A DNA stretch of 64,000 bases from Streptomyces sp. NBC_01116. GTDB lineage: Bacteria > Actinomycetota > Actinomycetes > Streptomycetales > Streptomycetaceae. Of the stretch, positions 1-8,847 are shown in pieces. Position 1 is the stretch's first letter. Every line of letters begins with the position of its first letter. The translations under genes were made by a program, and so were the position numbers. The stretch spans positions 6,495,501-6,559,500 of the forward strand of contig NZ_CP108644.1 of the NCBI RefSeq assembly GCF_041435495.1, given 5' to 3'. Below the pieces are notes generated by a model. It was not told the origin of the DNA, ran no database searches, and was given only the letters and a program-made list of their open reading frames with translations.

Positions 1-77
1 GCGCGATCGACATGACCGGGCCCGCGGTGATCGTCGCCGAGGGCGTCATCGACCCGGCCTGGCTCGAAACCTCCTAG
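1..77 (+). CDS. dapF: Diaminopimelate epimerase, C-terminal fragment (cut by window start)
   Basis: Only the last 24 codons are present, read from base 3 to a TAG at 75-77. The visible peptide contains MTGPAVIVAEG followed by VIDPAW, matching the C-terminal strand of DapF (family signature MTGPA near the end). DapF converts LL- to meso-diaminopimelate for lysine and peptidoglycan synthesis. In Streptomyces dapF commonly lies directly upstream of rshA, as here, which supports the call. The fragment is too short for certainty. Confidence 0.65.
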   Translation, partial: AIDMTGPAVIVAEGVIDPAWLETS

Positions 78-90
78 GAATGGCTCACGC

Positions 91-136
91 GAAACGATGA
101 CCGACCCGAGCTTCGCTCGAATGGGTGATCCGTTTC
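91..136. terminator. Imperfect hairpin between dapF and rshA
   Basis: GAAACG (91-96) pairs with CGTTTC (131-136), ACCC (104-107) with GGGT (123-126), and CGAG (107-110) with CTCG (116-119) around a CTTCG loop, alternative pairings sharing base 107. It lies 14 bases past the dapF stop, so it could terminate dapF or form part of the rshA leader. There is no U-tract. Confidence 0.35.
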
Positions 137-247
137 ACGCTGGGCGAGAGCTGGACTGCGCCACGTGGTGGGGTCGATAGCATCAAGCACCGGTCCCGAG
201 GGGCATCCGCTCCTCCCCAGCGCCGGTCGACGTCGCCGGAGGTGCCC

Positions 248-2416
248 ATGAGTGCAGAGGCCGCCGATCCGGGCGCTCCCCTTCGCAGGCGGAGCCGCCC
301 CCGGATCGATCTGCGCAGGCTGGGCCGGGTGGCGCTGCGCGGCCCGGTCTCCCGCGACCGGCTGCCCGACGCCATCGGGCATGTCGCCGAGGCGCACCGC
401 GCCCACCACCCGGACGCCGACCTGACCATCCTGCGCCGGGCCTACGTCCTCGCGGAGTCCTCGCACCGCGGCCAGATGCGCAAGAGCGGCGAGCCGTACA
501 TCACCCACCCGCTGGCCGTCACCCTGATCCTCGCGGAGCTGGGCGCCGAGACCACCACCCTCACCGCCTCCCTGCTCCACGACACGGTCGAGGACACCGA
601 GGTGACGCTCGATCAGGTCAAGGAGCAGTTCGGGGACGAGGTCTGCTATCTCGTCGACGGCGTGACGAAGCTGGAGAAGGTCGACTACGGCGCCGCCGCC
701 GAACCGGAGACCTTCCGCAAGATGCTCGTCGCCACCGGCAACGACGTCCGGGTCATGTCGATCAAACTCGCGGACCGGCTGCACAACATGCGCACCCTCG
801 GCGTGATGCGCCCCGAGAAGCAGGCCAGGATCGCCAAGGTCACCCGGGACGTCCTCATCCCGCTCGCCGAACGGCTCGGCGTGCAGGCGCTCAAGACCGA
901 GCTGGAGGACCTGGTCTTCGCGATCCTGCACCCCGAGGAGTACGAGCACACCCGCGCCCTGATCGCCGCCGCGGCCGGCCCGGACGCCCCCCTCGACACC
1001 ATCGCCGACAACGTACGGGGCACCCTGCGCGACGCGGGCATCAGCGCCGAAGTCCTCATCAGGCCACGCCACTTCGTCTCCGTGCACCGGGTCCGCGGGA
1101 AACGCGGCGAGCTGCGCGGCACCGACTTCGGCCGGCTGCTCGTCCTCGTCACCGAGGACGCCGACTGCTACGCCGTCCTCGGCGAGCTGCACACCTGCTT
1201 CACCCCGGTGATCTCCGAGTTCAAGGACTTCATCGCCGCCCCCAAGTTCAACCTGTACCAGTCGCTGCACACCGCGGTCGTCGGCCCCGGAGGCGCCGTC
1301 GCCGAAATCCTGATCCGCACGCACCGGATGCACAAGGTCGCCGAGGCGGGCGTCGTCGCGCTGGGCAACCCGTACGCCCAGGACGCCGCAGCCGCCCCGC
1401 AGACCGAGCCGTCCGACGAGCGCGCCGACCCGACCAGGCCCGGCTGGCTCTCCCGGCTGCTGGACTGGCAGGAGTCCGCCACCGACCCCGACACCTTCTG
1501 GACCACCCTGCGCGCCGACCTCGCCCAGGACCGTGAGATCACCGTGTTCCGCACCGACGGAGGCACCCTCGGGCTGCCCGCCGGGGCCAGTTGCGTCGAC
1601 GCCGCCTACGCGCAGTACGGCGACCGGGCGCACACCTCCATCGGAGCCCGGGTCAACGGCCGCCTCGCCACCCTGAGCACCGTTCTCAGCGACGGCGACA
1701 CCGTGCAACTGCTGCTCGCCCAGGACACCGCGTCCGGCCCCTCGCCCGACTGGCTCGACCACGCGCGCACCCCCGCCGCCCGGATCGCGATCACCGGCTG
1801 GCTCACCGACCACCCCGACGAGGCGAAGCCCACCTCTTCGACGATGACGTCCGTGGACCCGGGCGGACCCGGCCCGGCCGAGCCCGCCGGTCCGGAGCGC
1901 GAAGCACAGGCCATCGCGCCGCCGCGCACCCGGTCCGGCCCCCGCGCCACGGGCGTCGTCGTCGACGGCCCGGACGCGCCCGTGCGCCTCGCCGGCTGCT
2001 GTACGCCGGTGCCCCCCGACGAGCTGACCGGCTTCCTCGTCCGCGGCGGCACCGTCACCGTGCATCGCCGCGAGTGCCCCGCCGTGGCCGCCATGCAGGA
2101 GATCGGCCGCGCCCCGGTCGGGGCCCGCTGGGCCGACGGGGACGGCCGGGAGTCCGACGCGGGCTGCCGGGTCACCCTGGTCGCCGAGTCCTTCGGCCGC
2201 CCCCGGCTCCTCGCCGACCTCACCGAGGCCATCGCCACCGCCGAGGCCGCGATCGTCTCCGCCACCGTGGAGCCGCCCAGCGAGCAGCGCGTCCGCCACA
2301 CCTACACCCTCCAGCTCCCCGACGCCGCGGGCCTGCCCGCACTGATGCGCGCCATGCGCGAGGTCGCCGGGGTCTACGACGTCAGCCGCGCCCAGCATCC
2401 GGCCCCGGCCGGCTGA
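248..2416 (+). CDS. rshA: RelA/SpoT-homologue (p)ppGpp enzyme RshA
   Basis: 722-residue RelA/SpoT family protein that hydrolyses and possibly makes the alarmone (p)ppGpp. ATG 248 is chosen over an in-frame ATG at 125 because GGAGG (238-242) lies 5 bases upstream. Domains: HD hydrolase near residues 70-220 with intact His111-Asp112 in LLHDTVED; synthetase near 265-380 keeping FKDFIAAPKFNLYQSLHT and the Glu of EILIRT; TGS near 430-490; a CCTPVPPDE zinc-finger-like segment near 580; C-terminal ACT domain. The synthetase is unusual: the family block FDxIxDLxAxR reads TDFGRLLVLV, and the usual AHW after the IRT motif reads ALG. Hydrolase activity looks secure and synthetase strength doubtful. The dapF-rshA-hflX neighbourhood is conserved in Streptomyces. 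Confidence 0.88.
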   Translation: MSAEAADPGAPLRRRSRPRIDLRRLGRVALRGPVSRDRLPDAIGHVAEAHRAHHPDADLTILRRAYVLAESSHRGQMRKSGEPYITHPLAVTLILAELGAETTTLTASLLHDTVEDTEVTLDQVKEQFGDEVCYLVDGVTKLEKVDYGAAAEPETFRKMLVATGNDVRVMSIKLADRLHNMRTLGVMRPEKQARIAKVTRDVLIPLAERLGVQALKTELEDLVFAILHPEEYEHTRALIAAAAGPDAPLDTIADNVRGTLRDAGISAEVLIRPRHFVSVHRVRGKRGELRGTDFGRLLVLVTEDADCYAVLGELHTCFTPVISEFKDFIAAPKFNLYQSLHTAVVGPGGAVAEILIRTHRMHKVAEAGVVALGNPYAQDAAAAPQTEPSDERADPTRPGWLSRLLDWQESATDPDTFWTTLRADLAQDREITVFRTDGGTLGLPAGASCVDAAYAQYGDRAHTSIGARVNGRLATLSTVLSDGDTVQLLLAQDTASGPSPDWLDHARTPAARIAITGWLTDHPDEAKPTSSTMTSVDPGGPGPAEPAGPEREAQAIAPPRTRSGPRATGVVVDGPDAPVRLAGCCTPVPPDELTGFLVRGGTVTVHRRECPAVAAMQEIGRAPVGARWADGDGRESDAGCRVTLVAESFGRPRLLADLTEAIATAEAAIVSATVEPPSEQRVRHTYTLQLPDAAGLPALMRAMREVAGVYDVSRAQHPAPAG

Positions 2417-2604
2417 GCCGTACCCACGGGAGCGGCGCCCATCGGAAGCCGCCCGCGCCGAGTTGGCGGGCCCGGGATGCCGCCACCCCCGAACCGCGCT
2501 TCCCGGCCGACCGCACCCCGCCACCCACGGGCGGCGCGCCCTCGTTCGAGTGGCGCGGCGCGCGGCTCCCCGGCCGGGCGGCGATGCGCTGATAGCGGTA
2601 GTCC

Positions 2605-4050
2605 ATGCCGCTCCTCAACCGCCGCCTGCGCGCCGCCCTGCTGGCGACCGCCTCGGCCACCCTCGTCGCCGCCACTCTGCCCGCCCCCGAGCCCCTGGGC
2701 ATCGGCGACCGGCTCTTCCCCGAGCTGGGCAACCCCGGATACGACGTCCTCGCGTACGACATCGCCTTCACGTACCGCGGCGGCAACACCGAGCCCCTGG
2801 ACGCCGTCACGAAGATCAGGGCCCGCACCACCGCGTCGCTGGACCGGATCAACCTCGACTTCGCCCGGGGCACGGTCCGCGGAGTCGAGGTGAACGGACT
2901 GGCCGCCGACTTCGGCAGCAAGAGCGAGGACCTGATCGTCCAGGCCCCCCGCCGCCTCCCCGCGGGCGTACCGCTGAACATCACCGTCCGGCACACCAGC
3001 GACCCGAGCGGATCCGGGGACGACGGCGGCTGGGTCCGTACCGCCGACGGCCTCGCCATGGCCAACCAGGCCGACGCCGCGCACCGCGTCTTCCCCGGCA
3101 ACGACCACCCCTCCGACAAGGCGTACTTCACCTTCCGGATCACCGCCCCCGAGAAGCTGACCGCGGTCGCGGCCGGCCTGCCCGCCGGCAAGGTGCGGCA
3201 CGGGGCCACGACCACCTGGACCTACCGCACCGAACACCCCATGGCGACCGAGCTGGCCCAGGTCTCCATCGGCAGCTCCGCGGTCCTGCACCGCACCGGC
3301 CCGCACGGACTGCCGGTGCGCGACGTCGTCCCGGCCGCCGACCGGAAGAAGCTGGAGCCCTGGCTGAAGAAGACCCCGGCCCAGCTGGAGTGGATGGAGA
3401 AGCAGGTCGGCCGCTACCCCTTCGAGACGTACGGGGTGCTCGTCGCCGACAGCCCCATCGGCTTCGCCCTGGAGACCCAGACGCTGTCGCTGTTCGGGAA
3501 GTCCTTCTTCACCGAGCCCGGCTACCCGGAGTGGTACGTCGACTCGGTGATGATGCACGAGCTCGCCCACCAGTGGTTCGGCGACAGCGTCTCGCCCGCG
3601 AGCTGGTCCGACCTGTGGCTCAACGAAGGACACGCCAGCTGGTACGAGGCCCGCTACGCCGAGGAGAACGGCGGCGGGACCCTGGAGCGGCGGATGCGCG
3701 AGGCGTACAGGCTCTCCGACGGCTGGCGCGCGGACGGCGGCCCTCCGGCGCACCCGGACGGACCGGTCCCGGGGCAGAAGCTCAGCCTGTTCCGGCCGGT
3801 CGTGTACGACGGCAGCGCGCTGGTGCTGTACGCCCTGCGCCAGGAGATCGGCGAGTCCGCCTTCGACCGGCTGGAGCGCACCTGGGTCCGGGTGCACCGG
3901 GACTCCACGGCGAGCACCGCGGACTTCACCCGGCTCGCGTCCGGCATCGCGGGACGGGACCTGACCGCCTTCTTCGACGGCTGGCTGTACGGCGGGAAGA
4001 CCCCGCCCATGCCGGGCCACCCCGACTGGAGCAGCGCGAAACCCGCGTGA
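2605..4050 (+). CDS. Secreted M1-family zinc aminopeptidase
   Basis: 481-residue gluzincin. The N-terminus (RRLRAALLATASATLVAAT) is a Sec-type signal peptide, so the enzyme is exported or surface-bound. The zinc motif HExxH-x18-E is complete: His318, Glu319 and His322 in HELAHQWFGD and Glu341 in LWLNEG; the substrate-recognition GxMEN block is represented by GFALETQ near residue 290. At about 480 residues it is the short single-catalytic-module form, not the 850-residue PepN type. ATG 2605 has no convincing Shine-Dalgarno; TAGCGG (2593-2598) six bases upstream hints at a leaderless transcript. It probably trims N-terminal residues of extracellular peptides. The exact substrate is unknown. Confidence 0.85.
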   Translation: MPLLNRRLRAALLATASATLVAATLPAPEPLGIGDRLFPELGNPGYDVLAYDIAFTYRGGNTEPLDAVTKIRARTTASLDRINLDFARGTVRGVEVNGLAADFGSKSEDLIVQAPRRLPAGVPLNITVRHTSDPSGSGDDGGWVRTADGLAMANQADAAHRVFPGNDHPSDKAYFTFRITAPEKLTAVAAGLPAGKVRHGATTTWTYRTEHPMATELAQVSIGSSAVLHRTGPHGLPVRDVVPAADRKKLEPWLKKTPAQLEWMEKQVGRYPFETYGVLVADSPIGFALETQTLSLFGKSFFTEPGYPEWYVDSVMMHELAHQWFGDSVSPASWSDLWLNEGHASWYEARYAEENGGGTLERRMREAYRLSDGWRADGGPPAHPDGPVPGQKLSLFRPVVYDGSALVLYALRQEIGESAFDRLERTWVRVHRDSTASTADFTRLASGIAGRDLTAFFDGWLYGGKTPPMPGHPDWSSAKPA

Positions 4051-4181
4051 CGGGCCCGGTGGGGCCGTGCCAGTATCGACGCGTCGGCGCGGCGGACCGC
4101 ACCGGAGTTCCCGGCAGGGAATCATCCGGGAAGATCACACGTTGTGACTGGCGTAAAGACTTCTATCGACGTAAGGATCCA

Positions 4182-5702
4182 ATGACCTCCTCTTCTTCCC
4201 TTCCCCAGGACGCGCAGGACGCGCAGAGCGCCACGGAGAACACCACCGAGAGCCTCACCGAGAGCCTTCGGGCCGACGCCCTGATGGAAGAGGACGTCGC
4301 CTGGAGCCAGGAGATCGACGGAGCACGGGACGGCGATCAGCTGGACCGCTCCGAGCGTGCCGCGCTGCGACGCGTGGCCGGTCTCTCCACGGAGCTCGAG
4401 GATGTCACCGAGGTCGAGTACCGCCAGCTGCGCCTGGAGCGCGTGGTGCTGGTGGGCGTCTGGACCTCGGGGACGGTGCGCGACGCGGAGATCTCGCTCG
4501 CGGAGCTCGCCGCACTCGCCGAGACGGCGGGCGCACAGGTGCTGGACGCGGTGTACCAGCGACGCGACAAGCCGGACCCGGCCACCTACATCGGCTCGGG
4601 CAAGGCGCTGGAGCTGCGGGACATCGTGCTCGAATCCGGTGCCGACACCGTCGTCTGCGACGGTGAGCTGAGCCCCGGCCAGCTGATCCACCTGGAAGAC
4701 GTCGTCAAGGTGAAGGTGGTCGACCGGACCGCCCTGATCCTCGACATCTTCGCCCAGCACGCCAAGTCCCGTGAGGGCAAGGCGCAGGTCTCGCTGGCCC
4801 AGATGCAGTACATGCTGCCGCGGCTGCGCGGCTGGGGCCAGTCGCTCTCCCGTCAGATGGGCGGCGGCGGTTCCAGCGGCGGTGGCGGCATGGCCACCCG
4901 TGGACCCGGTGAGACCAAGATCGAGACGGACCGGCGACGGATCCGCGAGAAGATGGCGAAGATGCGCCGGGAGATCGCGGAGATGAAGACCGGCCGCGAG
5001 ATCAAGCGGCAGGAGCGCAAGCGCAACAAGGTGCCCTCCGTCGCCATCGCCGGATACACCAACGCGGGCAAGTCCTCGCTCCTCAACCGCCTGACCGGGG
5101 CCGGTGTCCTGGTGGAGAACGCCCTGTTCGCCACCCTGGACCCGACCGTCCGCCGGGCCGAGACGCCGAGCGGCCGCATCTACACCCTGGCCGACACCGT
5201 CGGGTTCGTCCGGCATCTGCCGCACCACCTCGTCGAGGCGTTCCGCTCCACCATGGAGGAGGTCGGCGAGTCCGATCTCATCCTCCACGTGGTGGACGGC
5301 TCCCACCCGGTGCCGGAGGAGCAGCTCGCCGCGGTGCGCGAGGTGATCCGGGACGTCGGCGCGGTGAATGTGCGCGAGATCGTCGTGATCAACAAGGCGG
5401 ACGCGGCGGACCCCCTGGTCCTCCAGCGCCTGCTGCGCAACGAGAAGCACGCGATCACGGTCTCGGCCAGGACCGGCGCCGGAATCGACGAGCTGCTCGC
5501 GCTCATCGACGCCGAGCTGCCCCGGCCGTCCGTGGAGATCGAGGTGCTCGTGCCGTACATCCAGGGGGCTCTGGTCTCCCGGGTGCACGCCGAGGGCGAG
5601 GTGCTCTCCGAGGAGCACACCGCCGAGGGCACCCTGCTCAAGGCCCAGGTCCACGAGGAGCTGGCCGCGGAGCTGGGCACCTTCGTCCCCGCCGCGCACT
5701 GA
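4182..5702 (+). CDS. hflX: Ribosome-splitting GTPase HflX
   Basis: 506-residue Obg-HflX family GTPase that binds the 50S subunit and splits stalled ribosomes under stress. The acidic Ser/Thr/Gln-rich N-terminus (about 60 residues) is followed by the HflX N-domain, including the glycine-rich linker and RGPGETKIETDRRRIR, a coiled helix pair, then the G domain: G1 GYTNAGKSS near residue 290, G3 DTVGF, G4 NKAD. The C-terminal subdomain is present. The reading frame stays open far upstream through the M1 gene, but the protein resembles HflX only from ATG 4182, which has AAGGA (4173-4177) upstream. A strong terminator follows immediately. Confidence 0.95.
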   Translation: MTSSSSLPQDAQDAQSATENTTESLTESLRADALMEEDVAWSQEIDGARDGDQLDRSERAALRRVAGLSTELEDVTEVEYRQLRLERVVLVGVWTSGTVRDAEISLAELAALAETAGAQVLDAVYQRRDKPDPATYIGSGKALELRDIVLESGADTVVCDGELSPGQLIHLEDVVKVKVVDRTALILDIFAQHAKSREGKAQVSLAQMQYMLPRLRGWGQSLSRQMGGGGSSGGGGMATRGPGETKIETDRRRIREKMAKMRREIAEMKTGREIKRQERKRNKVPSVAIAGYTNAGKSSLLNRLTGAGVLVENALFATLDPTVRRAETPSGRIYTLADTVGFVRHLPHHLVEAFRSTMEEVGESDLILHVVDGSHPVPEEQLAAVREVIRDVGAVNVREIVVINKADAADPLVLQRLLRNEKHAITVSARTGAGIDELLALIDAELPRPSVEIEVLVPYIQGALVSRVHAEGEVLSEEHTAEGTLLKAQVHEELAAELGTFVPAAH

Positions 5703-5728
5703 CGCCCGCGGGACCGCACGACAACCGG

Positions 5729-5778
5729 AAGGCCCGGCCCTCGCGAACTCCTCTGAAAGTTCGCGAGGGCCGGGCCTT
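5729..5778. terminator. Strong bidirectional terminator between hflX and the protease gene
   Basis: 21-bp perfect stem (5729-5749 with 5758-5778) around an 8-base loop. It sits between convergent genes and ends in CTT on the plus strand and CTT on the minus strand, suited to serve both directions. Streptomyces terminators often lack a long U-tract. Confidence 0.85.
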
Positions 5779-5900
5779 CGGCGTGCGGTCGGCGGCCGGA
5801 GCCCCCGGCCGGCTGCTGCCGTACCGGGGGCCGCGGACGATATCTGCTGTCCCGTGATCCCGTGATCCCGTGCGGAGGGTCCGTCGCCGGAAGCCGGGAC

Positions 5901-7124
5901 CTACTGGCCCGCGTACTTCTCGCTCACCGCGCGGTAGACGCCCTCGGCCTCCTTGCCGAGCCGGGGGCCGGCCAGCCAGCCCGCGGTGACCGGGCCGATC
6001 GAGGTGTTCGAGACCAGGGCGGGCTTGCCGTCCTGGCCCGCCGCGACCCAGCCGCCACCGGAGGAGCCGCCGGTCATCGTGCAGCCGACGCGGTACATCG
6101 TGGGCTGGTCCTGGAAGACGGAGAGCCGGCCCGGCCTGTCCTCGCACTGGAGCAGCTTCTGACCGTCGAACGGCGGCGCGGCCGGGTAGCCCGTGGCCGT
6201 CATCGCGTCGATCTCCGGCACGGCGGGAGCGTTGAACTCGACCGGAAGCGCCGAACCGACCGTCTCCTCCAGCGACTTGCCGCCCGCGCCCTTCTCCGGC
6301 GTCACGTGCAGCACCGCGAAGTCGTACGGGGCGCCCTGGCCGCCCACGGCCGCGCCCTGGGCGATCCACTGCTCGGAGGTCTGGGCCCACTTGCCCCACC
6401 ACACGCCGTAGGGAGCGATCTTCTCCTTGGGCGCGGTCTCCAGCTCGGCGAGCGACAGGCCGTCGTTGTTGTACGCCGGGACGAAGGCGATGTTGCGGTA
6501 CCAGCCGCCCTTCTTGCCCGCGTGCACGCAGTGTCCGGCGGTCCACACCATGTTGGACTTGCCGGGGTTGGCCGGGTCCTTCACCACGGTCGCGGAACAG
6601 ACCATCGAGCCCTGCGGGCCGTCGAAGAGCAGCTTCCCGGACTCCGGGGCGTTGTCGTGGTACGGCGTCGCGACACCGGCGGCCTGGACCGGGGCCGGCG
6701 TCGGGTCCGTCACGCCGTCGTCGCCGGAGATGTCGTTGTCGACCGGGTTCTCCGGGGGCTTGTCCGCCTCCCGCATCCGGTCCGGGTCCCACAGGCCGTC
6801 GATGATCGGGTTGACGAAGTCCTTGGCCTCACGCAGCCACTTGTCCTTGTCCCAGTTCTTCCACTCACCGTCCCGCCACTTGTCGGGGTCGATGCCGTGC
6901 TCCTTGAGCCGGTCCTTGAGGTCGTCCGGAAGGGTGACCTTGCCGTCGGACGACTGGTCGGCCGAGGCGCTGGGCGTGCCGCCCGCGTTGTCCTCCTCCG
7001 GACCGCACGCGGTGGCGGTGAGCGCCAGCACGGCGGCGACGGCGGTCGCGGCGAGCGCGTTGGAGGGTATGCGCCGTGCGCGCCTCCCGCGCCGTGCGGT
7101 ATCGATCGGGCGAATGGGTCGCAT
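5901..7124 (-). CDS. Secreted, probably lipid-anchored trypsin-like serine protease
   Basis: 407 residues from ATG 7124, preceded on its strand by AGGGGGAT about 8 bases upstream. The N-terminus is Arg-rich, then hydrophobic, ending LALTATAC followed by GPEED, a plausible lipobox with Cys near residue 40. After an acidic 100-residue linker comes a chymotrypsin-fold domain: His in WTAGHCVH, Asp in YDFAVLHV, Ser in GGSSGGGW. The catalytic triad appears complete. The fold is closer to V8/trypsin-like bacterial proteases than to classical trypsins. Divergent from the siderophore operon and convergent with hflX. Substrate unknown. Confidence 0.8.
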   Translation of the reverse strand: MRPIRPIDTARRGRRARRIPSNALAATAVAAVLALTATACGPEEDNAGGTPSASADQSSDGKVTLPDDLKDRLKEHGIDPDKWRDGEWKNWDKDKWLREAKDFVNPIIDGLWDPDRMREADKPPENPVDNDISGDDGVTDPTPAPVQAAGVATPYHDNAPESGKLLFDGPQGSMVCSATVVKDPANPGKSNMVWTAGHCVHAGKKGGWYRNIAFVPAYNNDGLSLAELETAPKEKIAPYGVWWGKWAQTSEQWIAQGAAVGGQGAPYDFAVLHVTPEKGAGGKSLEETVGSALPVEFNAPAVPEIDAMTATGYPAAPPFDGQKLLQCEDRPGRLSVFQDQPTMYRVGCTMTGGSSGGGWVAAGQDGKPALVSNTSIGPVTAGWLAGPRLGKEAEGVYRAVSEKYAGQ

Positions 7125-7424
7125 CTCGTGATCCCCCTGGGACTTCGTCACTCGGTACTCGTGCTGTGTCGCGGACACATCGGGCGCCGGAGCAGGTGCT
7201 CCGCGCCCCTGTGCGGCCCCCACTATGCCGGTGCCGATGGTGACGGCACGCGGCAGGTCCACGGTTCCGTCGCCGCGAGGATGTTCCGATGTACCCGTGA
7301 TCCATCGCGGACGGCGTCGTTGGTACGTACGGGGGACACCAGGACAGCGTTGACGCCCTCGGCCCGTCCGCGCGAAAACGTACCGACGTGGAACGCAACC
7401 GTTACCGCAGGAGGATCAAGAGCC
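7125..7424. promoter_or_regulatory. Divergent intergenic region, protease / siderophore operon
   Basis: 300 bases that must carry promoters for both the protease and the siderophore operon. A TTGACG (7350-7355) on the plus strand is a candidate -35, but no good TAnnnT follows at 16-18 bases. I looked specifically for an IdeR/DmdR iron box (TTAGGTTAGGCTAACCTAA type) and saw none. AGGAGG (7409-7414) is the ribosome-binding site of the first operon gene. Confidence 0.4.
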
Positions 7425-8819
7425 GTGTCCGTGACCGAACCCGCTCCGGTGGCGCAGCCCCCCGCACACGAGGGCATTCTCCGTCGCCAGACCCAGCGCG
7501 AATCGGCGGCCCGCACCTACGCGCGGTCCCTGCCGATCGTCCCGGTGCGCGCCCGCGGGCTCACCATCGAGGGCGCGGACGGACGACGGTACCTGGACTG
7601 TCTCTCGGGCGCCGGCACCCTCGCGCTCGGACACAACCACCCCGTCGTGCTCGAAGCCATCCGGAAGGTCATCGACTCCGGCGCGCCCCTGCACGTGCTG
7701 GATCTCGCCACCCCGGTCAAGGACGCCTTCACCACCGAGCTGTTCGCCACCCTGCCGGGGGAGTTGGCCGACAACGCCCGCATCCAGTTCTGCGGCCCGG
7801 CCGGTACGGACGCCGTCGAGGCCGCCTTCAAACTGGTCCGCGCCGCGACCGGGCGCACCGGCCTGCTGACCTTCACCGGCGCCTACCACGGCATGACCGC
7901 CGGGGCCCTGGACGCGTCCGGCGGCGCGACCGACGTACGGGTGACCCGGCTGCCCTTCCCGCAGGACTACCGCTGCCCGTTCGGGACCGGCGGCGAGCGC
8001 GGTGCCGCACTCGCCGCCCGCTGGACCGAACACCTCCTGGACGACCGCAAGGGCGGGGTGCCGTCCCCCGCGGGAATGATCGTGGAGCCGGTCCAGGGCG
8101 AGGGAGGCGTCAATCCCGCCCCCGACTCCTGGCTGCGCCGCATGCGCCGGATCACCGAGGACCGCTCCATCCCGCTCATCGCCGACGAGGTGCAGACCGG
8201 GGTCGGCAGGACCGGCGCCTTCTGGGCCGTCGAGCACAGCGGCGTCGTCCCGGACGTCATGGTCCTCTCCAAGGCGATCGGCGGTTCCCTGCCGCTGGCC
8301 GTGATCGTCTACCGCGCTGAACTGGATCTTTGGCAGCCGGGCGCCCACGCGGGTACGTTTCGTGGCAACCAGCTCGCCATGGCGGCGGGCGCGGCCACGC
8401 TCGCGTACGTCAGGGAGAATCAACTGGCGGACCGCGCTGCGGTCCTGGGGGCCCGGATGCTCGCCCGTCTGACGGAGCTTCGGGCACACCACCCGGGAAT
8501 CGGTGACGTACGGGGGCGTGGACTGATGATCGGCATGGAGCTGGTGGATCCCGAGCGCGCGCCCCTGCCCGCAGAAACAGGCGACGACCACCCGGCTCCG
8601 CCGCCCGACCCGGCCCTCGCCCTCGCCGTGCAGCAGGAATGCCTGCGGCGCGGCCTCATCGTCGAACTGGGCGGCCGCCACAACGCCGTGGTCCGCCTTC
8701 TTCCGCCCCTCACCCTGACCGACGAGCAGGCGAGTGCCGTCGTCGACCGTCTCGCCGACGCGCTGGCAGCCGCGACACGCTTCCCGCACCGTCGGACCAC
8801 CGCCGGGCCGACCACCTGA
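7425..8819 (+). CDS. Class III aminotransferase, diaminobutyrate-2-oxoglutarate type (RhbA-like)
   Basis: 464-residue PLP enzyme, expected to transfer an amino group from glutamate to aspartate semialdehyde, giving L-2,4-diaminobutyrate for a siderophore. GTG 7425 is the start because AGGAGG (7409-7414) lies 10 bases upstream; GTG 7431 is less well spaced. Visible motifs: GHNHPVV and GPAGTDAVEAAFK (cofactor phosphate site), EPVQGEGG, DEVQTGVGRTG, and the PLP lysine Lys283 in SKAIGG. Length and motifs fit the RhbA/EctB group. It opens a four-gene operon with an IucA/IucC synthetase 28 bases downstream, which favours a siderophore role over ectoine synthesis. Confidence 0.85.
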   Translation: MSVTEPAPVAQPPAHEGILRRQTQRESAARTYARSLPIVPVRARGLTIEGADGRRYLDCLSGAGTLALGHNHPVVLEAIRKVIDSGAPLHVLDLATPVKDAFTTELFATLPGELADNARIQFCGPAGTDAVEAAFKLVRAATGRTGLLTFTGAYHGMTAGALDASGGATDVRVTRLPFPQDYRCPFGTGGERGAALAARWTEHLLDDRKGGVPSPAGMIVEPVQGEGGVNPAPDSWLRRMRRITEDRSIPLIADEVQTGVGRTGAFWAVEHSGVVPDVMVLSKAIGGSLPLAVIVYRAELDLWQPGAHAGTFRGNQLAMAAGAATLAYVRENQLADRAAVLGARMLARLTELRAHHPGIGDVRGRGLMIGMELVDPERAPLPAETGDDHPAPPPDPALALAVQQECLRRGLIVELGGRHNAVVRLLPPLTLTDEQASAVVDRLADALAAATRFPHRRTTAGPTT

Positions 8820-8847
8820 ACCCGGAATCCCCACAAGGAAGAACGCC

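Noticed and set aside
74..2524. 816-codon open frame antisense to rshA
   Set aside because: Gly/Val/Asp-rich translation typical of the antisense shadow of a high-GC gene; no domain, and the plus-strand RshA is unambiguous. The same applies to the long shadows at 4122-5699, 7416-9179, 17710-20496, 21885-24620, 42663-45452 and 47267-49660.
2463..4181. N-terminal extension of the HflX reading frame through the aminopeptidase gene
   Set aside because: The frame is open by chance; it is Arg/Pro-rich and overlaps the M1 enzyme gene. HflX begins at 4182 with its own ribosome-binding site.
7125..7424. Possible iron-responsive (IdeR/DmdR) box upstream of the siderophore operon
   Set aside because: Searched by eye for TTAGGTTAGGCTAACC-like sequence; nothing with more than a few matches. 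A weight-matrix scan would be decisive.
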